From: Buttiauxella brennerae ATCC 51605
Lineage (GTDB): Bacteria > Pseudomonadota > Gammaproteobacteria > Enterobacterales > Enterobacteriaceae
Assembly: GCF_001654925.1 (NCBI RefSeq)
Contig: NZ_LXER01000022.1
Location: 62,001-126,000 of the forward strand
Direction: 5' to 3'
DNA: 64,000 bases
A program made the translations under genes and the position numbers. How positions within the stretch are numbered: position 1 is the stretch's first letter; every line of letters begins with the position of its first letter. The notes beneath the pieces were generated by a model, which did not search any database, had not been told where the DNA came from, and was given only the letters and a program-made list of their open reading frames with translations. Positions 39,497-47,958 of this stretch are shown in pieces.

Positions 39497-41737
39497 CTAT
39501 GTTTCGTTGCTTCTGTGCACTAACAGCTTTTCGAGCAGTAGCGGGCGCCCTATCAAATAACCTTGAATGTAATCAATACCAAGGCTCTGCACCGCCGCTT
39601 TGACCGCATCATTTTCGACATACTCGGCAACCAGCTGCATTTTTTTCATTCGTGCAAGCTGGCAGATAGATTCAACAATCTGATAATCGAGGCTACTGGT
39701 CAGAATATTGCGGATAAAACTGCCATCAATTTTCAGGATGTCCGCGTTGATATCTTTCAGGCGTGCATAGCTCGCATAGCCCGTTCCAAAATCATCAATC
39801 GCAATCCGGCACCCCATATTCTGTAACGCGGTTAACGTCGCATTGGCTTGCTCAATATTGGTTAATGAATTGCTCTCAGTCACTTCAAAAATAAGCTGCC
39901 AGGGTTCAATTCTGTAGTGTTTGAGTAAGTTCCTCACTTCACCAGCAAACTGAAAACGCCCCACGGATGCAGGCGTAAAGTTGATGGAAAAACGGCTACC
40001 GGGAAGCTGATCCCGGTGTTTATCCATGAATTTTAACGTGGCTTCTAATACCCATTTGTCGATTTTTGAAGACAAACCAAATTCGTGTGCCACCGGTAAA
40101 AAATCATCCGGCAAAAACAAATTATCCCCTTCGTTATCGCCTTTCATGCGCAGCAAAATTTCATAATATGAATCGCCACGAATCCCTTCGATACGCTGGG
40201 CCATAAGCACGAAATTGCCTGAATCAATGGCAACTTGTAGGCGGTTCATCATCGCCACTTTGTTTCTCACCGCATTCTGCACATGGTTTGACTCATGCTG
40301 CTGCAAACTTTCTGGCATTGATGTCGAGAGCGACAAGTCAGCCATGGTGCTGAGTTCGCCTAACAGGAAATAAATATGCGTCACCGGCTGGCGGATATAG
40401 CAGTAACTGATGCCAACTTGTGGCTGCATCGACATGCCGTCCCACATAAAGCGGAACTGTTTTACACGGTGATCCAGAGCTTCGATACGCTCATGATAAG
40501 AATCATAATTCAGACGCACCGCCAGTTCGTGGCCGGACAAGTTATAGACCTGCTCGCCTGTGGACAATATAGGTTGCAGGAAAGCATTGAGCTGTTGTTT
40601 GTATTGAATACGCAGCTGCACGCCATAGTTGCGCCCCAAAAGCTCCAGTTCAGGCACACGTAAAAATGCTAACGCCGAACACGGGGCGCTGGATAAATCG
40701 CGGTTAAGGGCGCGCAAATTCGGCATTTGCACTATCGGGTCGATAAACGCCACACGCCGTGCTTTGTTATGTAATAAGCGCTGGCGAGTAGTGACCACAG
40801 CCATCAGATAAATAGTGATAGAAAATACAGCGTAGCAAGATGAGGCGATGGCCAGATGAAGCTGGAACCCCATGTAAGGCGGCAAATAATTCTGGAACCC
40901 GCTACATAAGATAGTGAGTATCAACGTCCAGGCGGTGGTGATAAATAGAAAGCCAAAGCGCATCGCGCCCCACAGCATCAACGGCAGAATGAGCGTTAAC
41001 GTGTAATCGGTGGTAAAAATAGTGCTGGAATCATTAATCGGTACTAACAGCAAGCTAACCAGAACGGCAACAATCACGGCCCATAACGCAATCTCACTTT
41101 TGGATACGCCAGATTGCATCTGCTTTTTCATCCGCGACCAGAAAGCAAAAATAAAGTTTGGATTACGAACCATGCGAATAACGGTATAGAAGAATGGCAT
41201 ACCCGTTAAACAGCCGATGAGTACAGCCTGAAAGTTGATGAGAGTCCGGGCATGGATAGGACTTTCCATACTGGCATTATCGACATCCTTATACCAACCA
41301 AAGAATATCCCTATCTGATAAATAACCAGGAATATCACAGCATTGACCAGCACTAACCACAACATGCGTTGTGCGGTGAGCTTTATGGCGCCAAACATCA
41401 CTGAACCACGTCGTGGCACAAAAATATGGTAACCACCCCAGCTGATCATGATGGGGACAATAAAGTGAACAACCGCCAATAATGCAGTTGCCTCCCCTTT
41501 AATGGGGATATAACGAATTAATAACGCAAGAATAATTCCCGGTAGAGCTGCCCCGCCGAAAATCAGCATAAATGCAGTCATTAAACCAAGAGGCATGTAG
41601 ACGAGGAACACTCGCCCACCATCCATAACGGTACTGGCATTACACCAGTAAGCAATAGGAAGTAATAGACTCGGCAGCACCAGAGGAAGTGCCCACCATT
41701 TATTTTTATAGTTTTTATACCAGCTTGCCAGGTACAT
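39497..41737 (-). CDS. yfgF: Cyclic di-GMP phosphodiesterase YfgF (PdeF)
   Basis: An inner-membrane c-di-GMP phosphodiesterase, 746 residues (E. coli 747), which in E. coli acts anaerobically. The first about 310 residues are MASE1-type membrane helices, followed by a degenerate GGDEF domain (no GG[D/E]EF) and a C-terminal EAL domain. The EAL core is EILLRM in place of EALLRW, with the metal and catalytic motifs SINFTPAS, FEVTESNS, AIDDFGTGYASY, LKIDGSFI and AEYVEN retained, so hydrolysis is expected. A good FNR-like box lies about 125 bp upstream. Confidence 0.94.
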   Translation of the reverse strand: MYLASWYKNYKNKWWALPLVLPSLLLPIAYWCNASTVMDGGRVFLVYMPLGLMTAFMLIFGGAALPGIILALLIRYIPIKGEATALLAVVHFIVPIMISWGGYHIFVPRRGSVMFGAIKLTAQRMLWLVLVNAVIFLVIYQIGIFFGWYKDVDNASMESPIHARTLINFQAVLIGCLTGMPFFYTVIRMVRNPNFIFAFWSRMKKQMQSGVSKSEIALWAVIVAVLVSLLLVPINDSSTIFTTDYTLTLILPLMLWGAMRFGFLFITTAWTLILTILCSGFQNYLPPYMGFQLHLAIASSCYAVFSITIYLMAVVTTRQRLLHNKARRVAFIDPIVQMPNLRALNRDLSSAPCSALAFLRVPELELLGRNYGVQLRIQYKQQLNAFLQPILSTGEQVYNLSGHELAVRLNYDSYHERIEALDHRVKQFRFMWDGMSMQPQVGISYCYIRQPVTHIYFLLGELSTMADLSLSTSMPESLQQHESNHVQNAVRNKVAMMNRLQVAIDSGNFVLMAQRIEGIRGDSYYEILLRMKGDNEGDNLFLPDDFLPVAHEFGLSSKIDKWVLEATLKFMDKHRDQLPGSRFSINFTPASVGRFQFAGEVRNLLKHYRIEPWQLIFEVTESNSLTNIEQANATLTALQNMGCRIAIDDFGTGYASYARLKDINADILKIDGSFIRNILTSSLDYQIVESICQLARMKKMQLVAEYVENDAVKAAVQSLGIDYIQGYLIGRPLLLEKLLVHRSNET

Positions 41738-42085
41738 TCGTTATCGCCCAAAACCCAGTCATCCAACTCGGGTGAATTTCGAACAGGTATCCGACCCGGC
41801 CGATACAACCATATCGCTATGGAATAGAGTGAAGATTCTAGTTAGGGATTGGCTTACTAATTTGACATAAATCAATTTCTTGATGGAGATTTATCTCTAT
41901 TCGGAATTTATCCAAAATAGTAACTGGATGTATACTAATCAACTAATATTAAGAAATGTTTATATAACAAGCACAAATGGTTTGGCGAACAATTCACTGA
42001 TGACCGGGAATTGACCTTAAGACATCGCTGTGTATAAATATGGTCGTCGCCCGCGGTTGACGGGCAAACATCAAGGATCATTTGC
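41738..42085. other. yfgF-yfgG divergent intergenic region
   Basis: 348 AT-rich bases between divergent yfgF and yfgG. It contains an FNR-like palindrome (listed separately) and several TATA-like hexamers (tatact, tataaa) that could be -10 boxes. A small GC-rich inverted repeat (cccgcggttgacggg) lies near 42049-42063, just before yfgG. No gene or repeat element was seen. Confidence 0.55.
41862..41875. promoter_or_regulatory. FNR-like binding site upstream of yfgF
   Basis: The 14-mer TTGAC-ATAA-ATCAA matches the FNR consensus TTGAT-N4-ATCAA at 9 of 10 defined positions. It lies 125 bp upstream of yfgF. E. coli yfgF is reported to be FNR-activated, which supports the assignment. Confidence 0.65.
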
Positions 42086-42274
42086 GTGACACAGGTTACG
42101 AGTATGCGAAGACGACATAAGTTTAACAATCGTATGACCCGCATTATTCTACTCATCAGTTTCCTCTTCCTTTTTGGCCGTTTTGTCTACTCTGCCATCG
42201 GCGCCTGGTACCATCATCAGGACAAAGTAGAAGCACAACAAAGTAGCCAGTCGCTGGACAATACCAACCGGTAA
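42086..42274 (+). CDS. yfgG: Small membrane protein YfgG
   Basis: A 62-residue single-span protein of the YfgG family; function not established from sequence. It starts with GTG at 42086 after AAGGATC. A basic N-terminus (SMRRRHKFNNRMTR) is followed by one helix (IILLISFLFLFGRFVYSAIGA) and a polar tail. It is next to yfgF as in E. coli, but the E. coli genes yfgH and yfgI that follow are missing here. Confidence 0.88.
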   Translation: MTQVTSMRRRHKFNNRMTRIILLISFLFLFGRFVYSAIGAWYHHQDKVEAQQSSQSLDNTNR

Positions 42275-42350
42275 CGCCTTATTTTAATTAAAAAATAATA
42301 CACTTACTCGTTGCAGTGGGATTTGTTACGCCTGTAATTCTTGCCCCTGC

Positions 42351-43262
42351 TTACTCATTATCCAGCCAGTTGATGAAAAACTCGCTGAACATGGAAACTT
42401 GTACTGGCTGAAAACGGCGCTGCGGGTACACAAACTGCAATCCAACCTGTTTTTTGTCGTGCCGACTAAAGCCAATGAAGCTGTCTGCCAACAACACTTT
42501 CAGGCGGCCTTGCTCAACATCGCGTTTAACATCCCACCAGGATTTGCTGGCGATTCCAGCGCCGGCCAGCACCCACTGGCGCAAAAGCGCACCGTCGTCG
42601 CACACCATTGCAGGCGTAACGCGTACTCGCTGTTCTTCACCTTCAAACTCAAAACGCCATTCATTCATCAGCGTTCCACGCCGTTCCATCACCAGGCAAC
42701 GGTGATGTGACAAATCCTCCGCTGACTGCGGTTCGCCATGGATTGCAAGATAAGCCGCAGAGGCCACCAGCACTCGATAATTTTGCCTGATCACTTTCGT
42801 CACCAGATTGCTGTCCGGCAGGTTACCAAAGCGAATGCTCATATCGAGCCGCAAGGAGATCAGATCGACGACATCTTCACTGAGATAAAGCGAGCTTTTG
42901 ACTTCCGGGTGCTGGCGGGAAAAATCGAGTAGCGCGGGTGATAAATACTGGCGCCCGAAATCAGATGGCGCAGCAATCCGCAGCGTACCGCTCAGAATCC
43001 CCTCTTTCTGCATCAGTTTTGATTCTGCCAGTTCTACTTCCTCAAGCACACGAAGAGCGGCGTAGTAAAACTCTTCGCCGTTGCGCGTCAGCGCAATAGC
43101 CCGTGTGGAACGGTTAAAAAAGCGAGTCTGGTAGCGCTCTTCCAGAGCTTTCAACCGCGCGGTCATGGTGGCTGGCGACAAATTCATCCGCCTGCCCGCC
43201 GCAGCAAGGCCCCCCGCTTCAACTACTGCCACCAGCAGCGTCATATCTTCGAGCTTACCCAT
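42351..43262 (-). CDS. LysR family transcriptional regulator
   Basis: A 303-residue LysR-type regulator with an N-terminal winged helix-turn-helix (LAAAGRRMNLSPATMTARLKALEERYQTRFFNRSTR) read in the usual position (about 14-50) and a C-terminal effector-binding domain (SGTLRIAAPSDFGRQYLSPALLDF onward). The ATG at 43262 has AGGA upstream; a TTG at 43286 is the alternative. It is divergent from the Old Yellow Enzyme gene with a 101-bp shared promoter region, the classical LysR arrangement, so it probably controls that gene and itself. The effector is unknown. Absent at this place in E. coli. Confidence 0.9.
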   Translation of the reverse strand: MGKLEDMTLLVAVVEAGGLAAAGRRMNLSPATMTARLKALEERYQTRFFNRSTRAIALTRNGEEFYYAALRVLEEVELAESKLMQKEGILSGTLRIAAPSDFGRQYLSPALLDFSRQHPEVKSSLYLSEDVVDLISLRLDMSIRFGNLPDSNLVTKVIRQNYRVLVASAAYLAIHGEPQSAEDLSHHRCLVMERRGTLMNEWRFEFEGEEQRVRVTPAMVCDDGALLRQWVLAGAGIASKSWWDVKRDVEQGRLKVLLADSFIGFSRHDKKQVGLQFVYPQRRFQPVQVSMFSEFFINWLDNE

Positions 43263-43363
43263 TATTCTAATTTCCTGAATAGACAATCAGTTTTCAATGC
43301 CATTATCAAAACGACAAGCAGAACGTAAAGTCAAGGTATCGTAATTATGCTGGAGTCAAAGAA

Positions 43364-44473
43364 ATGAAATCACGCCACCTGTTTGAGACCACCCGTGTGG
43401 GGTCAGTTGAAACCCGCAACCGTATTGTTATGGCGCCGATGACGCGCTCCCGCTCCGCACAGCCGGGGAATATCCCCACCGCGATGATGGCGAAGTATTA
43501 CCAGCAGCGCGCTACGGCCGGGCTTATCGTTACCGAAGCGACTCAAATTTCACCACAGGGTCAAGGCTACTCCTGGACGCCAGGTATTCACTCCCCAGAA
43601 CAAATCTCCGGCTGGCGCCTGGTGACAGATGCTGTTCATCAGGTTGGCGGGAAAATCTTTTCACAACTGTGGCACGTCGGCCGCATGTCCCATGAAAGTT
43701 TTCATGCTGATGGCAAACCCGTCGCACCTTCTGCACTGGCACCCGATGCGCAAGTTTGGGTCGTGGGCGAAGACGGTGTAGGCCGAATGGTAGACAGCCC
43801 TGTTCCGCGTGAATTAACCCACGACGATATTGGCCAGGTGATTGCCGACTATCGCCAGGCGGCGCTCAATGCCATTGATGCGGGTTTCGACGGCGTAGAG
43901 GTTCACGGTGGCAACGGATATTTAATCGATCAGTTCCTGCGCCGGACGTCCAACAAACGCACCGATGAATACGGTGGCAGCCTGGCAAACCGCGTGCGTT
44001 TTGCACAAGAAGTGCTGGAAGCCATTAGCGATGCTATTGGTGCCGACAAAACCGGTATTCGCCTGGCTCCGTTTATTACTCAGCGTGGAATGGACGACCC
44101 GCAGGCCATCGAAGCGATTCTGGCGCTGGCAGCCTGGTGTGAGCAAAAAGGCATTGCCTTCATCCACCTGGCGGAGGCCGACTGGGATGACGCACCGCAA
44201 GTACCGTACGAGTTCCGTGAAACGCTTCGGGCAACATTCAGTGGTGCCATAATCGTGGCCGGGAATTACACCGAGGAAAAAGCAGAAAAATTCCTCGCGG
44301 CAGGTATCGTGGATCTGGTTGCCTTTGGCCGCCCGTTTGTTGCCAACCCTGATTTCCCGCGCCGCCTGGCTGAAAACTTGCCACTTGCGCCTATCGGCAA
44401 TCCGGCCACCTTATTCGGCGGTTCAGAAGCCGGCTATACCGACTACCCGGTCTGGTCGCCTGACGCGGTATAA
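43364..44473 (+). CDS. Old Yellow Enzyme family FMN oxidoreductase (NemA-like)
   Basis: A 369-residue NAD(P)H-dependent flavin oxidoreductase of the Old Yellow Enzyme family, expected to reduce activated C=C bonds or nitro compounds in the cytosol. It has FMN contacts MAPMTRSR and LWHVGRMSH, the substrate-activating His181/Asn184 pair in HGGNGYLIDQF, and a C-terminal VAFGRPFVANPDFP phosphate-binding motif. It is homologous to E. coli NemA but clearly not its direct orthologue (nemA lies elsewhere in E. coli, under NemR). The ATG at 43364 has GGAG upstream. It is likely regulated by the divergent LysR gene. Confidence 0.9.
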   Translation: MKSRHLFETTRVGSVETRNRIVMAPMTRSRSAQPGNIPTAMMAKYYQQRATAGLIVTEATQISPQGQGYSWTPGIHSPEQISGWRLVTDAVHQVGGKIFSQLWHVGRMSHESFHADGKPVAPSALAPDAQVWVVGEDGVGRMVDSPVPRELTHDDIGQVIADYRQAALNAIDAGFDGVEVHGGNGYLIDQFLRRTSNKRTDEYGGSLANRVRFAQEVLEAISDAIGADKTGIRLAPFITQRGMDDPQAIEAILALAAWCEQKGIAFIHLAEADWDDAPQVPYEFRETLRATFSGAIIVAGNYTEEKAEKFLAAGIVDLVAFGRPFVANPDFPRRLAENLPLAPIGNPATLFGGSEAGYTDYPVWSPDAV

Positions 44474-44511
44474 ATCCTCATATTTTCTGTTAAATTATTT
44501 CCATCATCGAT

Positions 44512-44545
44512 ACCTGACGATCGCTTCTGACAGAGATCGTCAGGT
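44512..44545. terminator. Inverted repeat after the OYE gene
   Basis: An 11-bp perfect stem (acctgacgatc/gatcgtcaggt) with a 12-base loop, 38 bases after the OYE stop. No T-run follows, so termination is uncertain; it may instead be a regulatory or mRNA-end structure. Confidence 0.5.
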
Positions 44546-44577
44546 CAATTCTCTGCTTGCTCTTTCAAGGGATCACT

Positions 44578-45147
44578 ATGAGTCAAAATGATAAACCTCA
44601 TGCTCAACCACTGGTGTGGGGCCACGGTCCACGCACATTTGAAGTTTTTCTTGAGCCGACCTGCCCGTATTCCGTCCGTGCTTTCAATAAGCTCAGCGCA
44701 CTGCTGGAAAACGTGGGGGAAGATAACGTCACGGTTAAAATTCGCCTGCAATCGCAACCATGGCATATGTTTTCCGGTGTCATTGTGCGCTGTATTCTTG
44801 CCGCATCCACTCTTCCGCAAGGCCGTGAAGCGGCGCATAAAGTGATGCAAGCTGTTGCCGATCACCGTGAAGAATTCGAGTTTACCGATCATTGCAGCGG
44901 CCCGAATATGGATGCGACACCGCAGCAAATCATTGACCGTATCGAACGTTACAGCGGTGTGGCGTTGGCGCAGGCATTTGCCCACCCGGCATTACAGAAT
45001 GACATTAAATGGCACAGTAAATATGCCCGTCAGAATGGGATTCATGTTTCACCAACCTTCATGGTGAATGGGCTGGTGCAGGCCGATCTCGGCAGCGGTG
45101 ATGATATTAGTGTCTGGGCGCAACGAATTAATGCTGCATACCCGTAG
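44578..45147 (+). CDS. DsbA-like thioredoxin-fold protein with a CPYS motif
   Basis: A 189-residue thioredoxin-fold (DSBA/DsbG-like) protein, function unknown. It has no signal peptide, so it is probably cytosolic. The active-site position reads TCPYS (Cys29-Ser32), a monothiol CxxS variant of the usual CPxC; the cis-Pro loop SPTFMVNG is present. Two other Cys residues (72 and 106) lie outside the motif. The ATG at 44578 is preceded by AAGGG. It follows the OYE gene by about 100 bp, but an inverted repeat lies between them. Absent from this locus in E. coli. A dithiol oxidoreductase role is unlikely without the second Cys; a glutathione-linked or binding role is possible (inference). Confidence 0.8.
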   Translation: MSQNDKPHAQPLVWGHGPRTFEVFLEPTCPYSVRAFNKLSALLENVGEDNVTVKIRLQSQPWHMFSGVIVRCILAASTLPQGREAAHKVMQAVADHREEFEFTDHCSGPNMDATPQQIIDRIERYSGVALAQAFAHPALQNDIKWHSKYARQNGIHVSPTFMVNGLVQADLGSGDDISVWAQRINAAYP

Positions 45148-45228
45148 GGTGTGAAATGAGAGCGGATGGCATCCTATACTCTACAGACAAGCTGCGAAGC
45201 ACATAGAATTGCGACCAGGAGAGATTAA

Positions 45229-46119
45229 ATGATACATGTCTTTGGCCATTTAAATCCGGACAGCGATACAGTCTGCACGGCCTACGTGGCTGCACGTTGG
45301 CTAACGATTAAAGGGCAACATGCTCAGGCGTTTCGCCTCGGTGAGTTAAATAGGGAAACTGCCTATATTTTCCGCCATGCTGATCTGACGCCCCCGCCAC
45401 TGCTTAATGATTCTCTTGCCGGCAAAGATGTCTGGCTGGTTGATTTCACCGAACCTGCGCAAGGGCCGGCCACGCTCAATGAAAGCAACGTCGTCGGAAT
45501 TATCGACCACCACCGTCTTGGCGGCCTGATCACTCAACTCCCTCCTGAAGTCTGGATTAAACCTGTCGGCAGCAGTGCAACATTGTTATGGCAGTTGATG
45601 GCTCCCGCTCATCGCCGTGAGATCTCCCCTGGTGAAGCCATTTTGCTATTGGGGGCCGTGTTAAGTGATACCGTCGCCCTTCGCTCACCGACCACTACTG
45701 AAGAAGACCACCAGGCCGTTGATGAGCTCTGCGCTCTCACAAAAGTGGAGCGTGAAGATTTCATTCGTGATTTGCTGACGGCCAAGACAGATATCATCGG
45801 CTTGAGCGCGGATGAGCTGCTCAATAAAGACAGTAAAATGTTTGATATTTCGGGGAATAAAGTCCTCGCCGCACAACTCGAATTATATTCTCTTGAGCAG
45901 GCGGAGCCGCTGATTGATGAGCTTAAATCAACCATGGAACAGCGGGTCACCACATCAGGGGCGGGGTTGGTTGTATTGATGCTGACCGATATTAGCGCGG
46001 AGTGTTCAAGGCTCTATTTTGCGGGCCCGGCACTTGCCGATAATGCACCCGTTACCATCGCCGGAATGTTAAGTCGCAAAAAACAGCTGCTGCCCTGGTT
46101 GCATGCGCGGCTCGGTTAA
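45229..46119 (+). CDS. ppaC: Family II (manganese-dependent) inorganic pyrophosphatase
   Basis: A DHH-superfamily pyrophosphatase of 296 residues, hydrolysing pyrophosphate to phosphate in the cytosol with Mn or Co. The metal ligands are visible: His7, Asp11 and Asp13 in GHLNPDSDT, Asp72 in WLVDFTE, His94 (DHH at 93-95) and Asp147 in LSDTVALRSPT. The C-terminal DHHA2 domain ends with the substrate-binding SRKKQLLPW. Motif II is VDFTE where family members usually have VDHNE. Start ATG 45229 after AGGAGAG. Family II enzymes are scattered in enterobacteria, which normally rely on family I Ppa. It is convergent with guaA, whose reaction releases pyrophosphate. Confidence 0.9.
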   Translation: MIHVFGHLNPDSDTVCTAYVAARWLTIKGQHAQAFRLGELNRETAYIFRHADLTPPPLLNDSLAGKDVWLVDFTEPAQGPATLNESNVVGIIDHHRLGGLITQLPPEVWIKPVGSSATLLWQLMAPAHRREISPGEAILLLGAVLSDTVALRSPTTTEEDHQAVDELCALTKVEREDFIRDLLTAKTDIIGLSADELLNKDSKMFDISGNKVLAAQLELYSLEQAEPLIDELKSTMEQRVTTSGAGLVVLMLTDISAECSRLYFAGPALADNAPVTIAGMLSRKKQLLPWLHARLG

Positions 46120-46133
46120 ATTGCACCATAAAA

Positions 46134-46157
46134 AAAGCCCATTAAAAAATGGGCTTC
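46134..46157. terminator. Bidirectional terminator between ppaC and guaA
   Basis: A stem aagccca-ttaaaaaa-tgggctt with an A-run on the left side, so on the minus strand seven T follow (a strong guaA terminator). On the plus strand the following tract is weak (cgattc). Confidence 0.8.
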
Positions 46158-46202
46158 GATTCGATGAAGAAACGACAGGTATTAGTGTTACCTAACGACT
46201 GA

Positions 46203-47780
46203 TTATTCCCACTCGATAGTTGCTGGCGGTTTGCCAGAAATATCATAAACCACGCGGGAAATGCCGTTAACTTCGTTGATAATGCGGTTGGAGACACGGC
46301 CAAGGAAATCGTATGGCAGATGTGCCCAATGCGCGGTCATAAAGTCGATGGTTTCGACTGCACGCAGTGATACAACCCAATCGTATTTACGGCCGTCGCC
46401 CATGACACCAACAGAACGCACCGGCAGGAACACGGTAAATGCCTGACTGACTTTGTTGTAGAGATCGGCTTTATGCAGCTCTTCAATGAAGATCGCATCA
46501 GCGCGGCGCAGCAGGTCGCAATACTCTTTCTTCACTTCACCCAGCACGCGCACGCCAAGACCTGGACCCGGGAACGGGTGACGGTACAGCATGTCGTACG
46601 GCAGACCCAACTCCAGGCCGATTTTACGCACTTCGTCTTTGAACAGTTCACGCAACGGCTCAACCAGACCCATCTTCATCTCTTTCGGCAAGCCGCCCAC
46701 GTTGTGGTGAGATTTGATGACGTGTGCTTTACCGGTGGCAGAAGCCGCTGATTCGATAACGTCCGGGTAAATGGTGCCCTGCGCCAACCACTTCACGTCT
46801 TCCAGTTTCAGTGCTTCTTCATCGAACACTTCAACAAACACGCGGCCGATGATTTTACGTTTCGCTTCTGGATCGTTCTCGCCTTTCAACGCAGACAGGA
46901 AACGCTCTTCGCCTTTAACGTGAATAATATTCAGGCCGAAGTGATCGCCAAACATATCCATCACTTGCTCTGCTTCGTTCAAACGCAGCAGGCCGTTATC
47001 CACAAATACACAAGTCAGACGGTCGCCAATCGCGCGGTGAAGCAGCATGGCGGTAACGGATGAATCCACGCCACCGGACAGGCCAAGAATCACCTTGTCG
47101 TTGCCCACTTGTTCACGCAGGCGAACGATCGCGTCTTCGATAATTTTTGCCGGAGTCCACAGCGCTTCGCAACCGCAGATATCCAGAACAAAACGCTCCA
47201 GTAGACGCTGGCCCTGGCGGGTATGGGTCACTTCCGGGTGGAACTGCACGCCATAAAAACGTTTTTCTTCGTTCGCCATAATCGCGAATGGGCAAGTTTC
47301 GGTGCTGGCAACAGTCACGAAGTCAGACGGGATAGCGGTGACTTTATCGCCATGGCTCATCCAGACATCCAGCAGCGGTTTGCCGTCTGCACTCAGGGAG
47401 TCTTCAATGCCGCGAACCAGTGCGCTGTCAGTTTTCACTTCAACCTGCGCATAGCCGAACTCACGTTCGTTGGAACCTTCAACATGGCCGCCAAGCTGCA
47501 TCGCCATGGTCTGCATGCCGTAGCACACGCCAAATACTGGCACACCTGCGGTAAAGACATATTCAGGCGCACGTGGGCTGTTCAGCTCAGTGGTACTTTC
47601 CGGGCCACCAGAAAGGATGATACCGCTTGGATTGAATTCACGAATCTGTGCTTCCGTGACATCCCATGCCCACAGCTCACAGTAAACACCCAGTTCACGC
47701 ACACGGCGCGCAACTAGTTGAGTGTACTGAGAACCGAAATCAAGGATAAGTATGCGATGTTTATGGATATTTTCCGTCAT
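46203..47780 (-). CDS. guaA: GMP synthetase (glutamine-hydrolysing)
   Basis: Converts XMP to GMP using glutamine and ATP, releasing AMP and pyrophosphate. It has 525 residues, as in E. coli. It has an N-terminal class I glutamine amidotransferase with nucleophile Cys86 in [10 protein letters not shown] and His/Glu in QFHPEVTH, an ATP pyrophosphatase P-loop [13 protein letters not shown], and a C-terminal dimerisation domain. It is the second gene of guaBA, but the intergenic gap is 176 bp here because it contains an ERIC. Confidence 0.98.
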   Translation of the reverse strand: MTENIHKHRILILDFGSQYTQLVARRVRELGVYCELWAWDVTEAQIREFNPSGIILSGGPESTTELNSPRAPEYVFTAGVPVFGVCYGMQTMAMQLGGHVEGSNEREFGYAQVEVKTDSALVRGIEDSLSADGKPLLDVWMSHGDKVTAIPSDFVTVASTETCPFAIMANEEKRFYGVQFHPEVTHTRQGQRLLERFVLDICGCEALWTPAKIIEDAIVRLREQVGNDKVILGLSGGVDSSVTAMLLHRAIGDRLTCVFVDNGLLRLNEAEQVMDMFGDHFGLNIIHVKGEERFLSALKGENDPEAKRKIIGRVFVEVFDEEALKLEDVKWLAQGTIYPDVIESAASATGKAHVIKSHHNVGGLPKEMKMGLVEPLRELFKDEVRKIGLELGLPYDMLYRHPFPGPGLGVRVLGEVKKEYCDLLRRADAIFIEELHKADLYNKVSQAFTVFLPVRSVGVMGDGRKYDWVVSLRAVETIDFMTAHWAHLPYDFLGRVSNRIINEVNGISRVVYDISGKPPATIEWE

Positions 47781-47829
47781 TGAGGCTAATTCCGAGGCAA
47801 GTGAAACAGAAAAAGTAAAATATCTAATG

Positions 47830-47958
47830 GATTACTCTAAATAATTCGAGGTGCAGCAAGGCGGCAAGCTCGTGAATCCCCAGGAGCATAGATAACTATG
47901 CGACTGGGGTGAGCTAGTGCAGCCAACGCATCTGCGACTTGAAGTATGATGAGTAATC
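47830..47958 (+). repeat. ERIC element 6 in the guaB-guaA gap
   Basis: 129 bp, ends gattactc/gagtaatc, forward orientation, core gtgaatccccaggagcatag then ctatgcgactggggtgag. It lies inside the guaBA operon, so it is transcribed as the antisense form between the two cistrons. Its right end overlaps the guaB stop codon (47957-47959). Confidence 0.92.
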
